Positions 27,389 through 36,537 are shown, numbered from the stretch's first letter. The stretch is DNA of 64,000 nt from an uncultured Lachnospiraceae bacterium (GCA_900549995.1 URQQ01000010.1:1-64000), one strand, 5' to 3'. The notes: a model not told the origin generated them from the letters alone. Numbers and translations: made by a program.

Positions 27389-27703
27389 ATGTCAGTATTA
27401 ACAATAACAAAGGAAAATTTTGAAGAGGAAGTATTAAATGCGAGTGAGCCGGTGCTCGTGGATTTCTGGGCAACATGGTGCGGACCTTGTAAAATGTTTT
27501 CACCTATCGTGGATAAGACAGCAGAAGAGATGGAAGGTAAAGTAAAATTTGGTAAAATCAATGTAGACGAACAGCCGGATCTTGCGCAGAGATATAATGT
27601 AATGAGTATACCGACGGCAGTTTTATTTAAAAATGGAGAAGCCGCAGCTGTCAATGTAGGATTAATGTCCCAGCCGCAGCTGAAAGAATTCGTCAGCAAA
27701 TAG
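27389..27703 (+). CDS. trxA: Thioredoxin
   Basis: This 104-residue thioredoxin carries the redox motif WCGPCK near residue 30-35, the cis-Pro segment YNVMSIPTAVLF and the usual fold length. It reduces disulfides in ribonucleotide reductase, peroxiredoxins and other cytosolic proteins, taking electrons from TrxB encoded 12 bp downstream. ACAGGAGG precedes the ATG. The upstream Crp/Fnr gene and dyad suggest redox-responsive control. Confidence 0.95.
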   Translation: MSVLTITKENFEEEVLNASEPVLVDFWATWCGPCKMFSPIVDKTAEEMEGKVKFGKINVDEQPDLAQRYNVMSIPTAVLFKNGEAAAVNVGLMSQPQLKEFVSK

Positions 27704-27715
27704 GAGGCATATGAG

Positions 27716-28639
27716 ATGTCAGAGAAAATATATGATGTAATCATTGTCGGAGGGGGCCCGGGAGGGTACTCCGCCGCACTGTACTGCGCAAGGGCTGACC
27801 TGTCAGTTGCAGTACTGGAAAAACTTTCACCCGGAGGCCAGATGGGAACGACCGATATGGTTGAAAACTATCCTGGGTTTGCGGAGGGAATTAATGGATT
27901 TGAACTTGGAATGCAGATGCAGCAGGGGGCAGAGCGATTTGGCGTTGTCACAGAACTTACAGAAGTGACAAGTGTGGATCTGAAAGCAGAACCGAAGGTT
28001 ATTGAGACAACCGACGGTACATTTCTCGGGCGTACGGTCATTCTTGCCACAGGAGCATCGCCGAGAGAACTGGGGCTTCCAAATGAGATGGAACTTCGCG
28101 GCCGCGGCGTATCTTATTGTGCAACCTGTGATGGAATGTTCTATAAAAATAAAACGGTTGTGATCGTCGGAGGAGGTAATACGGCAGTGGCAGATGCATT
28201 ATTTCTTGCAAAAATCTGCACGAAAGTATATCTCGTACACAGGCGTGATGAGCTGAGAGCTTCAAAAACATATATGAATTCACTGAAAGAGACGGATAAT
28301 ATTGAATTTGTCTGGGATTCGATTGTGACAGAAATCCTGCAAAATGGAAGTGTTGCCGGAGTGAAGGTGAAGAATAAAAAAACGGAGGAAGAGCGTGAAA
28401 TCGCATGTGACGGAGTATTTGTCGCAGTTGGAAATCTTCCGAATACCGGATTGTTCCAGGGACAGATTGATCTGGATGAGGCAGGATATGTTCTTGCGGA
28501 TGAGACGACACAGACCAACATTCCAGGTGTTTATGCTGTAGGTGATATGCGGAAAAAACCGCTGAGACAGATCGTGACTGCTGTTTCTGACGGTGCAGTG
28601 GCATCGAAATACGCAGAAGAATATCTGACATTGAAATAA
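27716..28639 (+). CDS. trxB: Thioredoxin-disulfide reductase
   Basis: This 307-residue FAD-dependent reductase recycles thioredoxin with NADPH. It has the FAD-binding GGGPGGYSAALYCARA near the N-terminus, the active-site disulfide CATCDG (about 135-140), the NAD(P)-binding GGGNTAVADALFLA and the C-terminal FAD motif GVYAVGDMR. The length is normal. It follows trxA with AGGAGG at its start and is closed by a strong terminator. Confidence 0.95.
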   Translation: MSEKIYDVIIVGGGPGGYSAALYCARADLSVAVLEKLSPGGQMGTTDMVENYPGFAEGINGFELGMQMQQGAERFGVVTELTEVTSVDLKAEPKVIETTDGTFLGRTVILATGASPRELGLPNEMELRGRGVSYCATCDGMFYKNKTVVIVGGGNTAVADALFLAKICTKVYLVHRRDELRASKTYMNSLKETDNIEFVWDSIVTEILQNGSVAGVKVKNKKTEEEREIACDGVFVAVGNLPNTGLFQGQIDLDEAGYVLADETTQTNIPGVYAVGDMRKKPLRQIVTAVSDGAVASKYAEEYLTLK

Positions 28640-28649
28640 AATGAAAGTA

Positions 28650-28698
28650 AATATCAGCCCCATCAGGACGAAACAACCTGATGGGGCTGATATTTTAT
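28650..28698. terminator. Terminator after trxB
   Basis: An 18-bp perfect stem (AATATCAGCCCCATCAGG with its complement) around a 9-nt loop is followed by TTTTAT. Confidence 0.9.
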
Positions 28699-28709
28699 AG
28701 AAAGTTCAC

Positions 28710-28738
28710 TTGTTTCAGTGACACATCTGGGATATAAT
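28710..28738 (+). promoter_or_regulatory. clpX promoter
   Basis: TTGTTT (28710-28715) and TATAAT (28733-28738) are 17 bp apart. A short dyad TCACT-N6-AGTGA overlaps the -35 box. Confidence 0.65.
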
Positions 28739-28813
28739 ATTGCCATACGCAGAGAATGGACATCCGGCGGAATGAATGAAAAGGCGGGACTGTCCTGGAA
28801 AGAAGGGATAAGA

Positions 28814-30279
28814 ATGTCAGAACAGGATAATATGAATACAAATGATAAAGATATAGAAGAGACAGATGTGCTTGAGACAGCTTCCGGTGAGGTGGAAGAC
28901 ACAAAACCGGGAAAAGATAATGATGAGGATCAGTACGAGAAGGTATGTTTTCTGTGCCACCGCCCGGAGAGTGTTGCCGGAAAGATGATCGAACTTCCGA
29001 ACCACATCAGCGTGTGTTCAGACTGTATGCAGAAGAGCTTTGACACGATGAACAATATGACCAGCAACGGACAGTTTGATTACAGCCAGCTCATGAATAT
29101 GCCCGGAATACAGGTATTCAATATGGCAGATCTTGAGAACACAGTTCCGAAGAAGCAGAGGGTAAAAAAGAAAAAAGAAGAGAATGTAAAGGCGCCTGCT
29201 TTTAATATAAAGGATATTCCGTCGCCTCATAAAATCAAGGCCAAACTGGATGACTATGTCGTAGTACAGGAGTATGCGAAAAGGCGATGTCAGTTGCAGT
29301 TTATAATCACTATAAACGTGTTGCGACAGATACGATGGATGATATAGAGATAGAAAAATCCAACATGCTTATGATCGGGCCGACCGGAAGCGGTAAGACG
29401 TATCTTGTCAAGACGCTGGCCAAACTTCTGGATGTGCCGCTTGCGATCACGGATGCCACATCTTTGACGGAAGCAGGGTACATAGGCGATGACATTGAAA
29501 GTGTTGTATCCAAGCTTCTGGCCGCGGCAGACAATGACGTGGAGAAGGCGGAAAAAGGAATCATTTTCATCGATGAGATTGATAAGATTGCCAAGAAGAA
29601 GAATACAAGCCAGCGGGATGTCAGCGGAGAATCCGTGCAGCAGGGAATGCTGAAACTTCTGGAAGGCAGCGAAGTTGAGGTGCCGGTAGGAGCCAACAGC
29701 AAGAATGCCATGGTACCGCTTACGACTGTAAATACGAAGAATATTCTGTTTATCTGCGGCGGTGCGTTCCCTGATCTGGAAGGAATCATCAAAGAGCGGC
29801 TTAACAAGCAGGCTTCGATGGGATTTATTGCGGATTTGAAAGATAAATACGACCATGACGAACATATTCTGGAGAAGGTAACCACAGAAGACCTCCGCAG
29901 TTTTGGTATGATACCGGAGTTTCTGGGACGTCTTCCGATTGTGTTCACACTGGCAGGACTGGATAAAGAAATGATGGTGAAAATTTTAAGAGAGCCGAAG
30001 AATGCAATCTTGAAACAGTACCAGAAACTTCTGGCACTGGATGAAGTGAAGCTTGATTTTGATGAGGGAGCTCTTGATGCAATCGCGGAGAGGGCGGTTG
30101 CAAAGGATACCGGCGCGAGAGCGCTGCGTGCCATCATTGAGGAATTTATGCTGGATATTATGTATGAGATTCCGAAGGATGAAAGTATTGGAGAAGTTAC
30201 AATTACCCGTGAGTATATTGAAGGAACCGGGGGCCCCGTGATTACGCTGAGAGGGCAGGAAGTCGCAAGGCTTCAATAA
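28814..30279 (+). pseudogene. clpX: clpX with a 1-nt frameshift
   Basis: Joined across the shift this gives a 488-residue ClpX, the AAA+ unfoldase partner of ClpP. The zinc-binding domain has the Cys4 set CFLCHRP and CSDCM. An acidic N-terminal extension of about 45 residues is unusual. Walker A GPTGSGKT, Walker B IIFIDEIDK, pore loop GYIG, the ClpP-docking loop MGF and the sensor-2 Arg are intact. The reading frame breaks at 29279-29282, where AAAA needs one more A to read EYAKKAMSVAVYNHY. No classical -1 slippery heptamer fits, so an assembly error or a real mutation is more likely than recoding. No clpP or tig gene is adjacent. The start at 28814 follows AGAAGGG. Confidence 0.88.
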
Positions 30280-30322
30280 GTAAAGTTATCATATGAAACC
30301 TGAAAAATGTGCAAAGTGTTTT

Positions 30323-30363
30323 AAACCCTGTCTAATTTGGAAACAAATCAGACAGGGTTTTTG
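30323..30363 (+). terminator. Terminator after clpX
   Basis: AAACCCTGTCTAATTTG pairs with CAAATCAGACAGGGTTT (one mismatch) with loop GAAA and then TTTTG. Confidence 0.88.
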
Positions 30364-30385
30364 TGCATTTCTGCCTAAATAGGTA

Positions 30386-30414
30386 TTGCATTATTTGTGG
30401 ACGAGGTGTAAAGT
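30386..30414 (+). promoter_or_regulatory. Candidate antiporter promoter
   Basis: TTGCAT (30386-30391) and TAAAGT (30409-30414) have a 17-bp spacer, about 40 bp before the antiporter ATG. Confidence 0.5.
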
Positions 30415-30453
30415 GTATAAGGACATAAAAGAGGAAAAGAGAGGGCACTGGAA

Positions 30454-31842
30454 ATGACAAGTTATAGTTATCTGATGGATTTAGCGATTATTCTGTTGTT
30501 TACTAAGGCACTGGGTCTGCTGACAAGGAAGGTACAAATGCCTCAGGTTGTGGGCGCGCTTCTGGCAGGACTTCTATTGGGACCAGCCTGTCTTGGAATA
30601 CTGAAGGAAACAAACTTTATCCATGAAGTTGCAGAAATTGGTGTAATTGTGCTGATGTTTTCAGCAGGTCTGGAGACAGATATCAAAGAATTAAAGGCCA
30701 GCGGAAAGGCATCTTTCGTAATTGCGCTTTTTGGCGTCATTGTCCCGCTGGTGGGAGGATTTGCGGCAGCATGGTTTTTCAATAAACCGGGAATCATTGA
30801 ATCAGATGCGGGATGCAGTATTTTTCTGCAGAACGTATTCATCGGAGTCATACTCACAGCTACGTCTGTAAGTATTACGGTTGAGACATTAAAAGAAATC
30901 GGAAAGCTGAAAACAAGGTCGGGAAATGCGATTCTTGGAGCAGCCATCATTGATGATATCCTTGGTATCGTCGCATTGACAATTATTACTAGTATGGCGG
31001 ATGAATCCGTTAATATTGTCAGTGTGCTTTTAAAGATTGCAGGATATTTTGTTTTTGCAGCTGTAGTCGGCGTTGTGTTTTACAAAGGGTATAAGAAGTG
31101 GGCAGAATCAGCATCGAAAGGGCTTCACAGACATGTGATCATTGCATTTGTATTCTGTCTGGTCATGTCCTATGTGGCGGAAAGATTTTTCGGAGTCGCA
31201 GATATTACAGGAGCGTTTATCGCAGGACTTGTGATTTCCAATACGGAGCGGTCGGTATTCCTGCAGTCGAAGTTCGATACACTGTCTTATATGCTGCTTT
31301 CACCGGTATTTTTTGCAAGTATCGGGCTGAAAGTTGTGCTCCCCAAAATGACAGGAGCGATTGTTGGATTTTCCCTGATCCTTGTTGTGGTTGCGATTCT
31401 CACCAAAGTATTAGGCTGTGGTGTCGGTGCTAAAGTGTGCGGCTATCAGAATTATCAGTGTAAACGTATCGGAGTCGGGATGATTTCCCGTGGTGAGGTT
31501 GCCCTGATTGTGGCAAGTAAGGGAACACAGCTTGGTCTTCTCGGTGCCAACTTTTTAGGGCCTGTGATCATTACCGTTATTGTGACGACGATTATCACTC
31601 CGATTATGTTAAAACCAGTATTTAAGAAAGTTCCGGCCAACGCAGTTCTGCCGACAGATCCAAAAGACTGTCTGCCGGATGAACAGCTAAGAGAGGGCGA
31701 GGAAATCAGTACATATTATGATCATGCACAGAATATCCGGGAAGGTCTGAAAAAATCAGATGCAGATATGCTTGCAGAGGAGATCAGAAAAAGAAGAGAG
31801 AGCGGCAATATCGTCGACGAGTATAAGAAGTATATCAGATAA
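30454..31842 (+). CDS. Kef/CPA2-type cation:proton antiporter
   Basis: This 462-residue membrane protein has the CPA2 fold with about twelve to thirteen transmembrane helices. The N-terminal block MPQVVGALLAGLLLGP, VLMFSAGLETD and the ion-site motif GAAIIDDILGIV (Asp-Asp) are typical of Kef/NapA-like exchangers. No RCK domain follows, only a short charged cytoplasmic tail of about 60 residues. It probably exchanges K+ or Na+ for H+. Its last 8 bp overlap the convergent phnF gene, so no terminator separates them. Confidence 0.88.
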   Translation: MTSYSYLMDLAIILLFTKALGLLTRKVQMPQVVGALLAGLLLGPACLGILKETNFIHEVAEIGVIVLMFSAGLETDIKELKASGKASFVIALFGVIVPLVGGFAAAWFFNKPGIIESDAGCSIFLQNVFIGVILTATSVSITVETLKEIGKLKTRSGNAILGAAIIDDILGIVALTIITSMADESVNIVSVLLKIAGYFVFAAVVGVVFYKGYKKWAESASKGLHRHVIIAFVFCLVMSYVAERFFGVADITGAFIAGLVISNTERSVFLQSKFDTLSYMLLSPVFFASIGLKVVLPKMTGAIVGFSLILVVVAILTKVLGCGVGAKVCGYQNYQCKRIGVGMISRGEVALIVASKGTQLGLLGANFLGPVIITVIVTTIITPIMLKPVFKKVPANAVLPTDPKDCLPDEQLREGEEISTYYDHAQNIREGLKKSDADMLAEEIRKRRESGNIVDEYKKYIR

Positions 31843-32548
31843 CCCGGAAGATAAAGCGGTCACTGCGGTAGACGGTTCTGGCAATTTCCAGAATGACTCC
31901 CGTGTCCGTATCTGTACTTCTGGAAGTAATGACAAAACAGGAAGCGTATCCTTGAAGATTCAGAAGGGTACGCTCTTTTTTTGTGGGCGTACTTACAGAA
32001 AGTTCAATATTCTCACTGGCAGGAGCGGGGAAGCCATGGGTACGCATATAATCATAGAGAGAGGTAATCTGCTTCCCGTCTTCTAAAAGATCCGGAAACA
32101 GATCTCCCCGCAGATAGCTGGTGTGGATGGCAGCAGGTTCCTGGGAAATCATTCGAAGTCTGGTCAGCTTATACACCGGGATATCATAGTTAATTTTCAG
32201 CATCTCATAAATCAGCGGATTTTCCCTGATCTGATGGAAACTGACATTTTTCGTCTCATGGGGGAGGCTTTGCTGGTTCATTTTCTCTGTAAAACTCACA
32301 GATCCGTTCATGGCAATCCTGATCTGTTCTTTTTTCCCGGAAAAGAAACTCCCGTATCCCTGCATGGAATAAATATACCCCATTTCTTTGAGCCGTTCAT
32401 ATGCTTTGCGTATCTCCACTCTTGTCACGCCAAAGCGGACGGCCAGTTTATTTTCACTCGGCATTTTTTCATCATTTCTATATTCATTTTCCGTAAATTC
32501 CTGAATTAAAATATCTACAATATTCTCCCAGGTCAGTTTATCAGCCAT
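31835..32548 (-). CDS. phnF: GntR/HutC-family regulator (PhnF-like)
   Basis: This 237-residue protein has an N-terminal GntR winged helix (KMPSENKLAVRFGVTRVEIRKAY, residues 28-50) and a C-terminal UTRA ligand domain (from about residue 85). It is divergent from the C-P lyase operon, the classical place of PhnF, which senses phosphonate-related metabolites or phosphate state. The assignment therefore rests on fold plus context. The stop overlaps the antiporter gene by 8 bp in convergent orientation. AAAGGAGACAAATAA precedes the ATG. Confidence 0.82.
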   Translation of the reverse strand: MADKLTWENIVDILIQEFTENEYRNDEKMPSENKLAVRFGVTRVEIRKAYERLKEMGYIYSMQGYGSFFSGKKEQIRIAMNGSVSFTEKMNQQSLPHETKNVSFHQIRENPLIYEMLKINYDIPVYKLTRLRMISQEPAAIHTSYLRGDLFPDLLEDGKQITSLYDYMRTHGFPAPASENIELSVSTPTKKERTLLNLQGYASCFVITSRSTDTDTGVILEIARTVYRSDRFIFRVI

Positions 32549-32629
32549 TTATTTGTCTCCTTTCAACAGTCATTCTATCAGGAGTATATCAGCGGTGTTT
32601 GGTTCCTGCAAGATGAAGGAAAAGTATTA

Positions 32630-32663
32630 ACAAAGATTTTACCTGATGAAGTTGGCAACTTTA
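32630..32663 (+). promoter_or_regulatory. Shared phn element plus dyad upstream of phnG
   Basis: The 21-bp stretch at 32630-32650 (ACAAAGATTTTACCTGATGAA) recurs with two mismatches before the importer operon at 39302-39322. It runs into the dyad AAGTTG-G-CAACTT (32649-32661). Both are candidate PhnF operator or activator sites; the promoter itself is not obvious. Confidence 0.5.
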
Positions 32664-32756
32664 CATAAAAAGATTACGATGTGCAATGTCCTGGCAGGGC
32701 AGAGATGTCTGAGAGTGATCCAGGGTGAAATTCATAAAAAGAACAGGAGAAAAACC

Positions 32757-33176
32757 ATGACAAAGAAGGAAGCGACTCAGATCCTTTCCAAGGCATCTCT
32801 TACTGATGTCAGGGAGATTGCCAGGGCAGTGAAAGGAAATTCTGAAATCCAGATTGTAAAACAGCCTCAAAAAACGCTCGTAATGGTAAAAGTGCGTGAG
32901 CCGGTAAAACAATCCCTGTTTTATCTTGGGGAGGTGCTGGCATCGGAATGTATGGTGATGGTGGATGGTGTCAGGGGCGTCAGTGTGATTGCAGGAGATG
33001 ATTTTGACAAGGTATATGAATGTGCTGTGATTGACGGATGTATGAACAAAAATACGGATAACGAGGTATTGGAAAACATGCTTTTGAAACTGAAAAGTGA
33101 ACAGGAAATGGAACGTGCCAGTCTGAACCGGGAGATTAGAAAGTCGAAAGTTAACTTTCAGGTGATGGGAGAATAG
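32757..33176 (+). CDS. phnG: C-P lyase subunit PhnG
   Basis: This 139-residue protein matches PhnG, a subunit of the C-P lyase core complex (PhnGHIJ) that couples phosphonate to the ribose of ATP and then cleaves the C-P bond. The recognisable block is LVMVKVREPVKQSLFYLGEVL and the Cys-containing SECMVMVDGVRG. The ATG at 32757 is preceded by AGGAGA; the in-frame extension to 32646 runs through the regulatory region and is unlikely. It opens the phn operon and is 3 bp from phnH. Confidence 0.9.
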   Translation: MTKKEATQILSKASLTDVREIARAVKGNSEIQIVKQPQKTLVMVKVREPVKQSLFYLGEVLASECMVMVDGVRGVSVIAGDDFDKVYECAVIDGCMNKNTDNEVLENMLLKLKSEQEMERASLNREIRKSKVNFQVMGE

Positions 33177-33179
33177 AGA

Positions 33180-33775
33180 ATGGATAACAATATAAAACAG
33201 GCATATGAATTTGATTTCGTACATGATGCACAGAAGGTGTTCCGGGAACTTTTAGACGCGGTGGCAAATCCCGGAATGAAAAAAAGTATCCGGGAACAGG
33301 CTTCAAAATTTGATGAAGTTTATGCGCCGCTCACAGCAGTCGGATGCACGCTGCTTGACAACGAACAGAAGATGTATGTGGAAAAAAATCCGGTACTGGC
33401 ATCAAAATTACACCATCTGACACTCTGTCAGGAAAGTGATCTTAAAGAAGCGGATTATGTGTTTTTATCTTCTGAAATGAACTATGGTTCGATGACGGAG
33501 ATATTAAAAAATGTGAAAAAGGGAGTTATACAGACCCTCAGGATTCTGCAACTGTATTCGTACTGTGCCAGGAAATCGAAGGAAAGTCAAAAATGACAAT
33601 CAGCGGTCCGGGAGTAGATAAGACAAAGACAATGATGGTGAATCAGTATGTTAAGACAATCATCAGGCTGAGACAGGAGATGGAGACAGAATATCCGCTT
33701 GGAACAGATCTTGTATTTGCAGATCCATACGGAGAGCTTCTGGGAATCCCAAGACTTGTGAAGATCGAAGAATAA
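33180..33775 (+). pseudogene. phnH: phnH with a 1-nt frameshift
   Basis: The first frame gives a normal PhnH N-terminus (YEFDFVHDAQKVFRELLDAVANPG). It then runs into an unrelated tail and stops at 33596. The family motif TDPQDSATVFVLCQEIEG and the C-terminal TISGPGVDKTK continue in another frame to 33775. Adding one G to GGG at 33521-33523 restores KKGSYTDPQDSATV and a 198-residue protein of normal length. PhnH is a PLP-fold-like structural subunit of C-P lyase. All other phn genes are intact, so a sequencing or assembly error is as likely as a real lesion. Confidence 0.9.
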
Positions 33776-33788
33776 GGAGGGTGAAGAT

Positions 33789-34847
33789 ATGGCATACGTA
33801 GCGGTATCGGGAGGCAAAGAGGCCATTGAGCAGTCGTTAAAGCTGTTAAAAATATTCCGGGGAACAAAAACAGACATTGCGGTGTCAGCGATCCGGGACA
33901 ATATGTCCCTTCTGATCGATAAAATTATGAGCGAGGCCGGATTTTACTCGGAAGATTATGCGGCTCTTGCCCTGAAACAAAGTGAGGGAAGTGTGGAGGA
34001 GGCAGTATTTCTTCTGCGGGCGTATCGTTCTACACTCCCGAGGAATTATTATTCGAATTCTGTGGATACGAAAGATATGAGGCTGATCCGGCGGATTTCT
34101 GCTGCATTTAAAGATATTCCCGGCGGACAGATTCTTGGGCCTGACTATGATTATTCCCACCGGCTTCTGGATTTCTCTCTTCTGGAAGAAAAAGAGGAAG
34201 AAACGGAAGATATTACAGAGGAGGGGGATTCTTCCGATCTCAGGTGCGGCAGAGTTTCAGATCTGCTGAGGGAGGAAAATCTCCTGGAGGTATCTGAAGA
34301 AAATGACGAAGAACCCTTTGACGTGACATCACAGATTCTCACATTTCCGGCACCAAGAAGTGCAAGGCTTCAGACATTTGCAAGAAGTGATGCCGGATTT
34401 CTGGGGGGAATTGCATACAGTTCCATGCGCGGGTACGGTGCGGTGCATCCGACAGTATCTGAACTTCGAAGCGGTTATGTAGACGTATGTGTTCCGTATG
34501 TGCTGGAGGAATCCCAGGAAATCTGTATCGGTGAGATTCTCCTGACAGAGGTTGAGGCGCTGGTTCCTTCCCATACGGAGACGAAGGAAGAATTTGATAA
34601 GATGACGCTGGCAGGCGGATACGGACTTGTTTTTGGAAGAAACGAGAATAAGGCAATCGCCATGTCGATCGCAGATGCCAGCCTTGAGACGGAAGGAGAC
34701 ACACCTTCGCAGGATGAGGAATTTGTCCTGACGCATGGAGACTGTCTGGAAATGAGCGGGTTCATCTCACATCTGAAACTTCCGCACTATGTTACATTCC
34801 AGTCAAAATTAGACCAGGTCAGGGAGAAGGGAAAGAAAGATGATTGA
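33789..34847 (+). CDS. phnI: C-P lyase subunit PhnI
   Basis: This 352-residue protein matches PhnI, the subunit that with PhnG, H and L replaces adenine of ATP by phosphonate to give ribose triphosphate phosphonate. Visible blocks are MAYVAVSGGKEAIEQSLKLL at the start, PRNYYSNSVDTKDMRLIRRIS and ARSDAGFLGGIAYSSMRGYG in the centre. The length is normal. An acidic insert (about residues 133-155, EEKEEETEDITEEGD) looks lineage-specific. AAGGAGGGTGAAGAT precedes the ATG. It overlaps phnJ by 8 bp. Confidence 0.95.
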   Translation: MAYVAVSGGKEAIEQSLKLLKIFRGTKTDIAVSAIRDNMSLLIDKIMSEAGFYSEDYAALALKQSEGSVEEAVFLLRAYRSTLPRNYYSNSVDTKDMRLIRRISAAFKDIPGGQILGPDYDYSHRLLDFSLLEEKEEETEDITEEGDSSDLRCGRVSDLLREENLLEVSEENDEEPFDVTSQILTFPAPRSARLQTFARSDAGFLGGIAYSSMRGYGAVHPTVSELRSGYVDVCVPYVLEESQEICIGEILLTEVEALVPSHTETKEEFDKMTLAGGYGLVFGRNENKAIAMSIADASLETEGDTPSQDEEFVLTHGDCLEMSGFISHLKLPHYVTFQSKLDQVREKGKKDD

Positions 34848-35679
34848 TAACAGACATTATAACTTTGGATTTCTGGATGAGGGTTCCAAAAGAGAGATAC
34901 GCAGAAGTATCTTAAAAGCGGTGGCGGTCCCCGGATACCAGGTGCCGTTCGGATCAAGAGAGCTTCCGATCGGAAGGGGCTGGGGAACGGGAGGAATACA
35001 GATCACCCTTTCGATCATTGGGAAAGAAGATGTGCTGAAAGTCATAGATCAGGGCAGTGATGACAGCGTCAATGCAGTCAATATCAAAAAGCTGGTGAAA
35101 GAATGTACGGACGTGGAGATCACAACAGATTCGGAAGAAGCATCCATTATTCAGAGCAGGCACCGGATTCCGGAGACGCCTATGAGAAATGACCAGATTC
35201 TTGTACTTCAGGTGCCGACACCGGAGCCGCTTCGGAATGTGGAACCGCGGGAGTCTGTGACAAAACAGATGCACGCTGAGATGGAATACAGTCCGATGTG
35301 GCTGTCCCTGTTCGAGGATCTGACGCAGTATGGAGAAGTCAGTATCAGTTCGGAGTATCCTGTGATGGTGGAGAAACGTTATGTGATGAATCCAAGCCCG
35401 ATTCCCAGATTTGATAATGGAAAGTTAAATGACAGTGATACCTTGTATCTTTTTGGGGCAGGGCGTGAGAAAAAGATCTATGCAGTACCGCCGCATACAG
35501 AGGTGGTTTCGATGTGCTTTGACGACGTACCCCTTAAGGAAGAAGATTTTGCGGGCAGGCACTGCAGACTCTGCGGGGCAGAACATGTATATCTGGATGA
35601 GATGATAGATTCAAAGACAGGGGAAAAAGTATATGAATGCAATGACACCGGATTCTGTAAGAAGAGAAGGGGGCTGTAA
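34840..35679 (+). CDS. phnJ: C-P lyase radical SAM subunit PhnJ
   Basis: This 279-residue protein is PhnJ, the radical-SAM enzyme that breaks the C-P bond and leaves 5-phosphoribosyl 1,2-cyclic phosphate. The unusual Cys set is present: C242, C245 (HCRLCGAEHVYLDEM), C267 and C273. These correspond with a shift of one to the E. coli cluster and thiyl-radical cysteines. The N-terminal YNFGFLDEGSKREIRRSILKA and GRGWGTGGIQ blocks are typical. It overlaps phnI and is closely followed by phnK. Confidence 0.96.
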   Translation: MIDNRHYNFGFLDEGSKREIRRSILKAVAVPGYQVPFGSRELPIGRGWGTGGIQITLSIIGKEDVLKVIDQGSDDSVNAVNIKKLVKECTDVEITTDSEEASIIQSRHRIPETPMRNDQILVLQVPTPEPLRNVEPRESVTKQMHAEMEYSPMWLSLFEDLTQYGEVSISSEYPVMVEKRYVMNPSPIPRFDNGKLNDSDTLYLFGAGREKKIYAVPPHTEVVSMCFDDVPLKEEDFAGRHCRLCGAEHVYLDEMIDSKTGEKVYECNDTGFCKKRRGL

Positions 35680-35683
35680 AACA

Positions 35684-36514
35684 ATGGAAAAACCAGTGAT
35701 GGAGATCAAAAATCTGACCGTGCGGTATGGGAAAACATGCGATTACTGCAGAAATGGAGGGGAGCTGGTGAAAAATACATGCCCCCGCTGCAAGACCGTG
35801 TGGGCCTGCAATGATGTCAACGTATCCCTGTTCGAGGGGGAGATCCTTGGAATTGTAGGAGAGTCTGGTTCCGGGAAATCTACTCTGATGAAGAGCATGT
35901 ACTTTGATTTTGATATCACGGAAGGATCAGGATATCTCAGAGATTATAAAGATGGACAGGAAGATATCTTCTCACAGAGCCTTCAGCAGAAAAAATATAT
36001 CAGGAACCACATTATGGGGATGGTTTATCAAAACCCGATGCTGGGGCTTCGCATGGATTATTCCAGCGCCGGGAACATCGCGGAGAAACTGATTGCGGCG
36101 GGGCGGAGAAATTATGGAGCGATGAATGAACGGGTGGCAGAATTGATCGATGCAGTGGAGATACTGCAGTCGAGGAAAAAAGAGCCGCCGAAAAATTTCA
36201 GCGGAGGAATGCAGCAGAGAGTGCAGATCTCGAAAGCACTGGCGAATCATCCTGCGATTCTTCTTCTGGATGAAGTGACTACGGGGCTTGATCTTTCAGT
36301 ACAGGCTAAGGTGCTGGAACTGATCCGGAGAATCCGGCAGGAGTTTCATGTATCTATGATGCTTGTATCCCATGACCTGGCAGTCATAAGAATGCTCGCA
36401 GACCGCACGATTGTGATGCTGGATGGAAAAATTATTGAACAGGGACTTACGGATCAGATACTGGATGATCCGCAGATGCCGTATACCCAGCAGCTGGTAC
36501 ATTCTCTGCTGTAA
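35684..36514 (+). CDS. phnK: C-P lyase ABC-type protein PhnK with zinc-ribbon insert
   Basis: This 276-residue ABC-class ATPase binds the C-P lyase core rather than a membrane permease. It has Walker A GESGSGKST (59-67), signature FSGGMQQR, Walker B ILLLDEVTTGLD and switch His in VSHD. The late segment DDPQMPYTQQLVHSLL is typical of PhnK. Between the first strand and Walker A lies an insertion with C19-x2-C22 and C33-x2-C36 (plus C42) that looks like a zinc ribbon. E. coli PhnK lacks it. The ATG at 35684 follows the phnJ stop by 5 bp, and the upstream in-frame ATG lies inside phnJ. Confidence 0.92.
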   Translation: MEKPVMEIKNLTVRYGKTCDYCRNGGELVKNTCPRCKTVWACNDVNVSLFEGEILGIVGESGSGKSTLMKSMYFDFDITEGSGYLRDYKDGQEDIFSQSLQQKKYIRNHIMGMVYQNPMLGLRMDYSSAGNIAEKLIAAGRRNYGAMNERVAELIDAVEILQSRKKEPPKNFSGGMQQRVQISKALANHPAILLLDEVTTGLDLSVQAKVLELIRRIRQEFHVSMMLVSHDLAVIRMLADRTIVMLDGKIIEQGLTDQILDDPQMPYTQQLVHSLL

Positions 36515-36537
36515 ATAAAATCAAGATGGAGGAGACA

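Noticed and set aside
29270..29290. Programmed -1 frameshift in clpX
   Set aside because: No X-XXY-YYZ heptamer in the right frame and only four A; no downstream pseudoknot could be recognised by eye. A base loss is simpler.
30454..31842. Antiporter as part of the phosphonate locus
   Set aside because: It is convergent with phnF, has its own promoter and no known link with C-P lyase.
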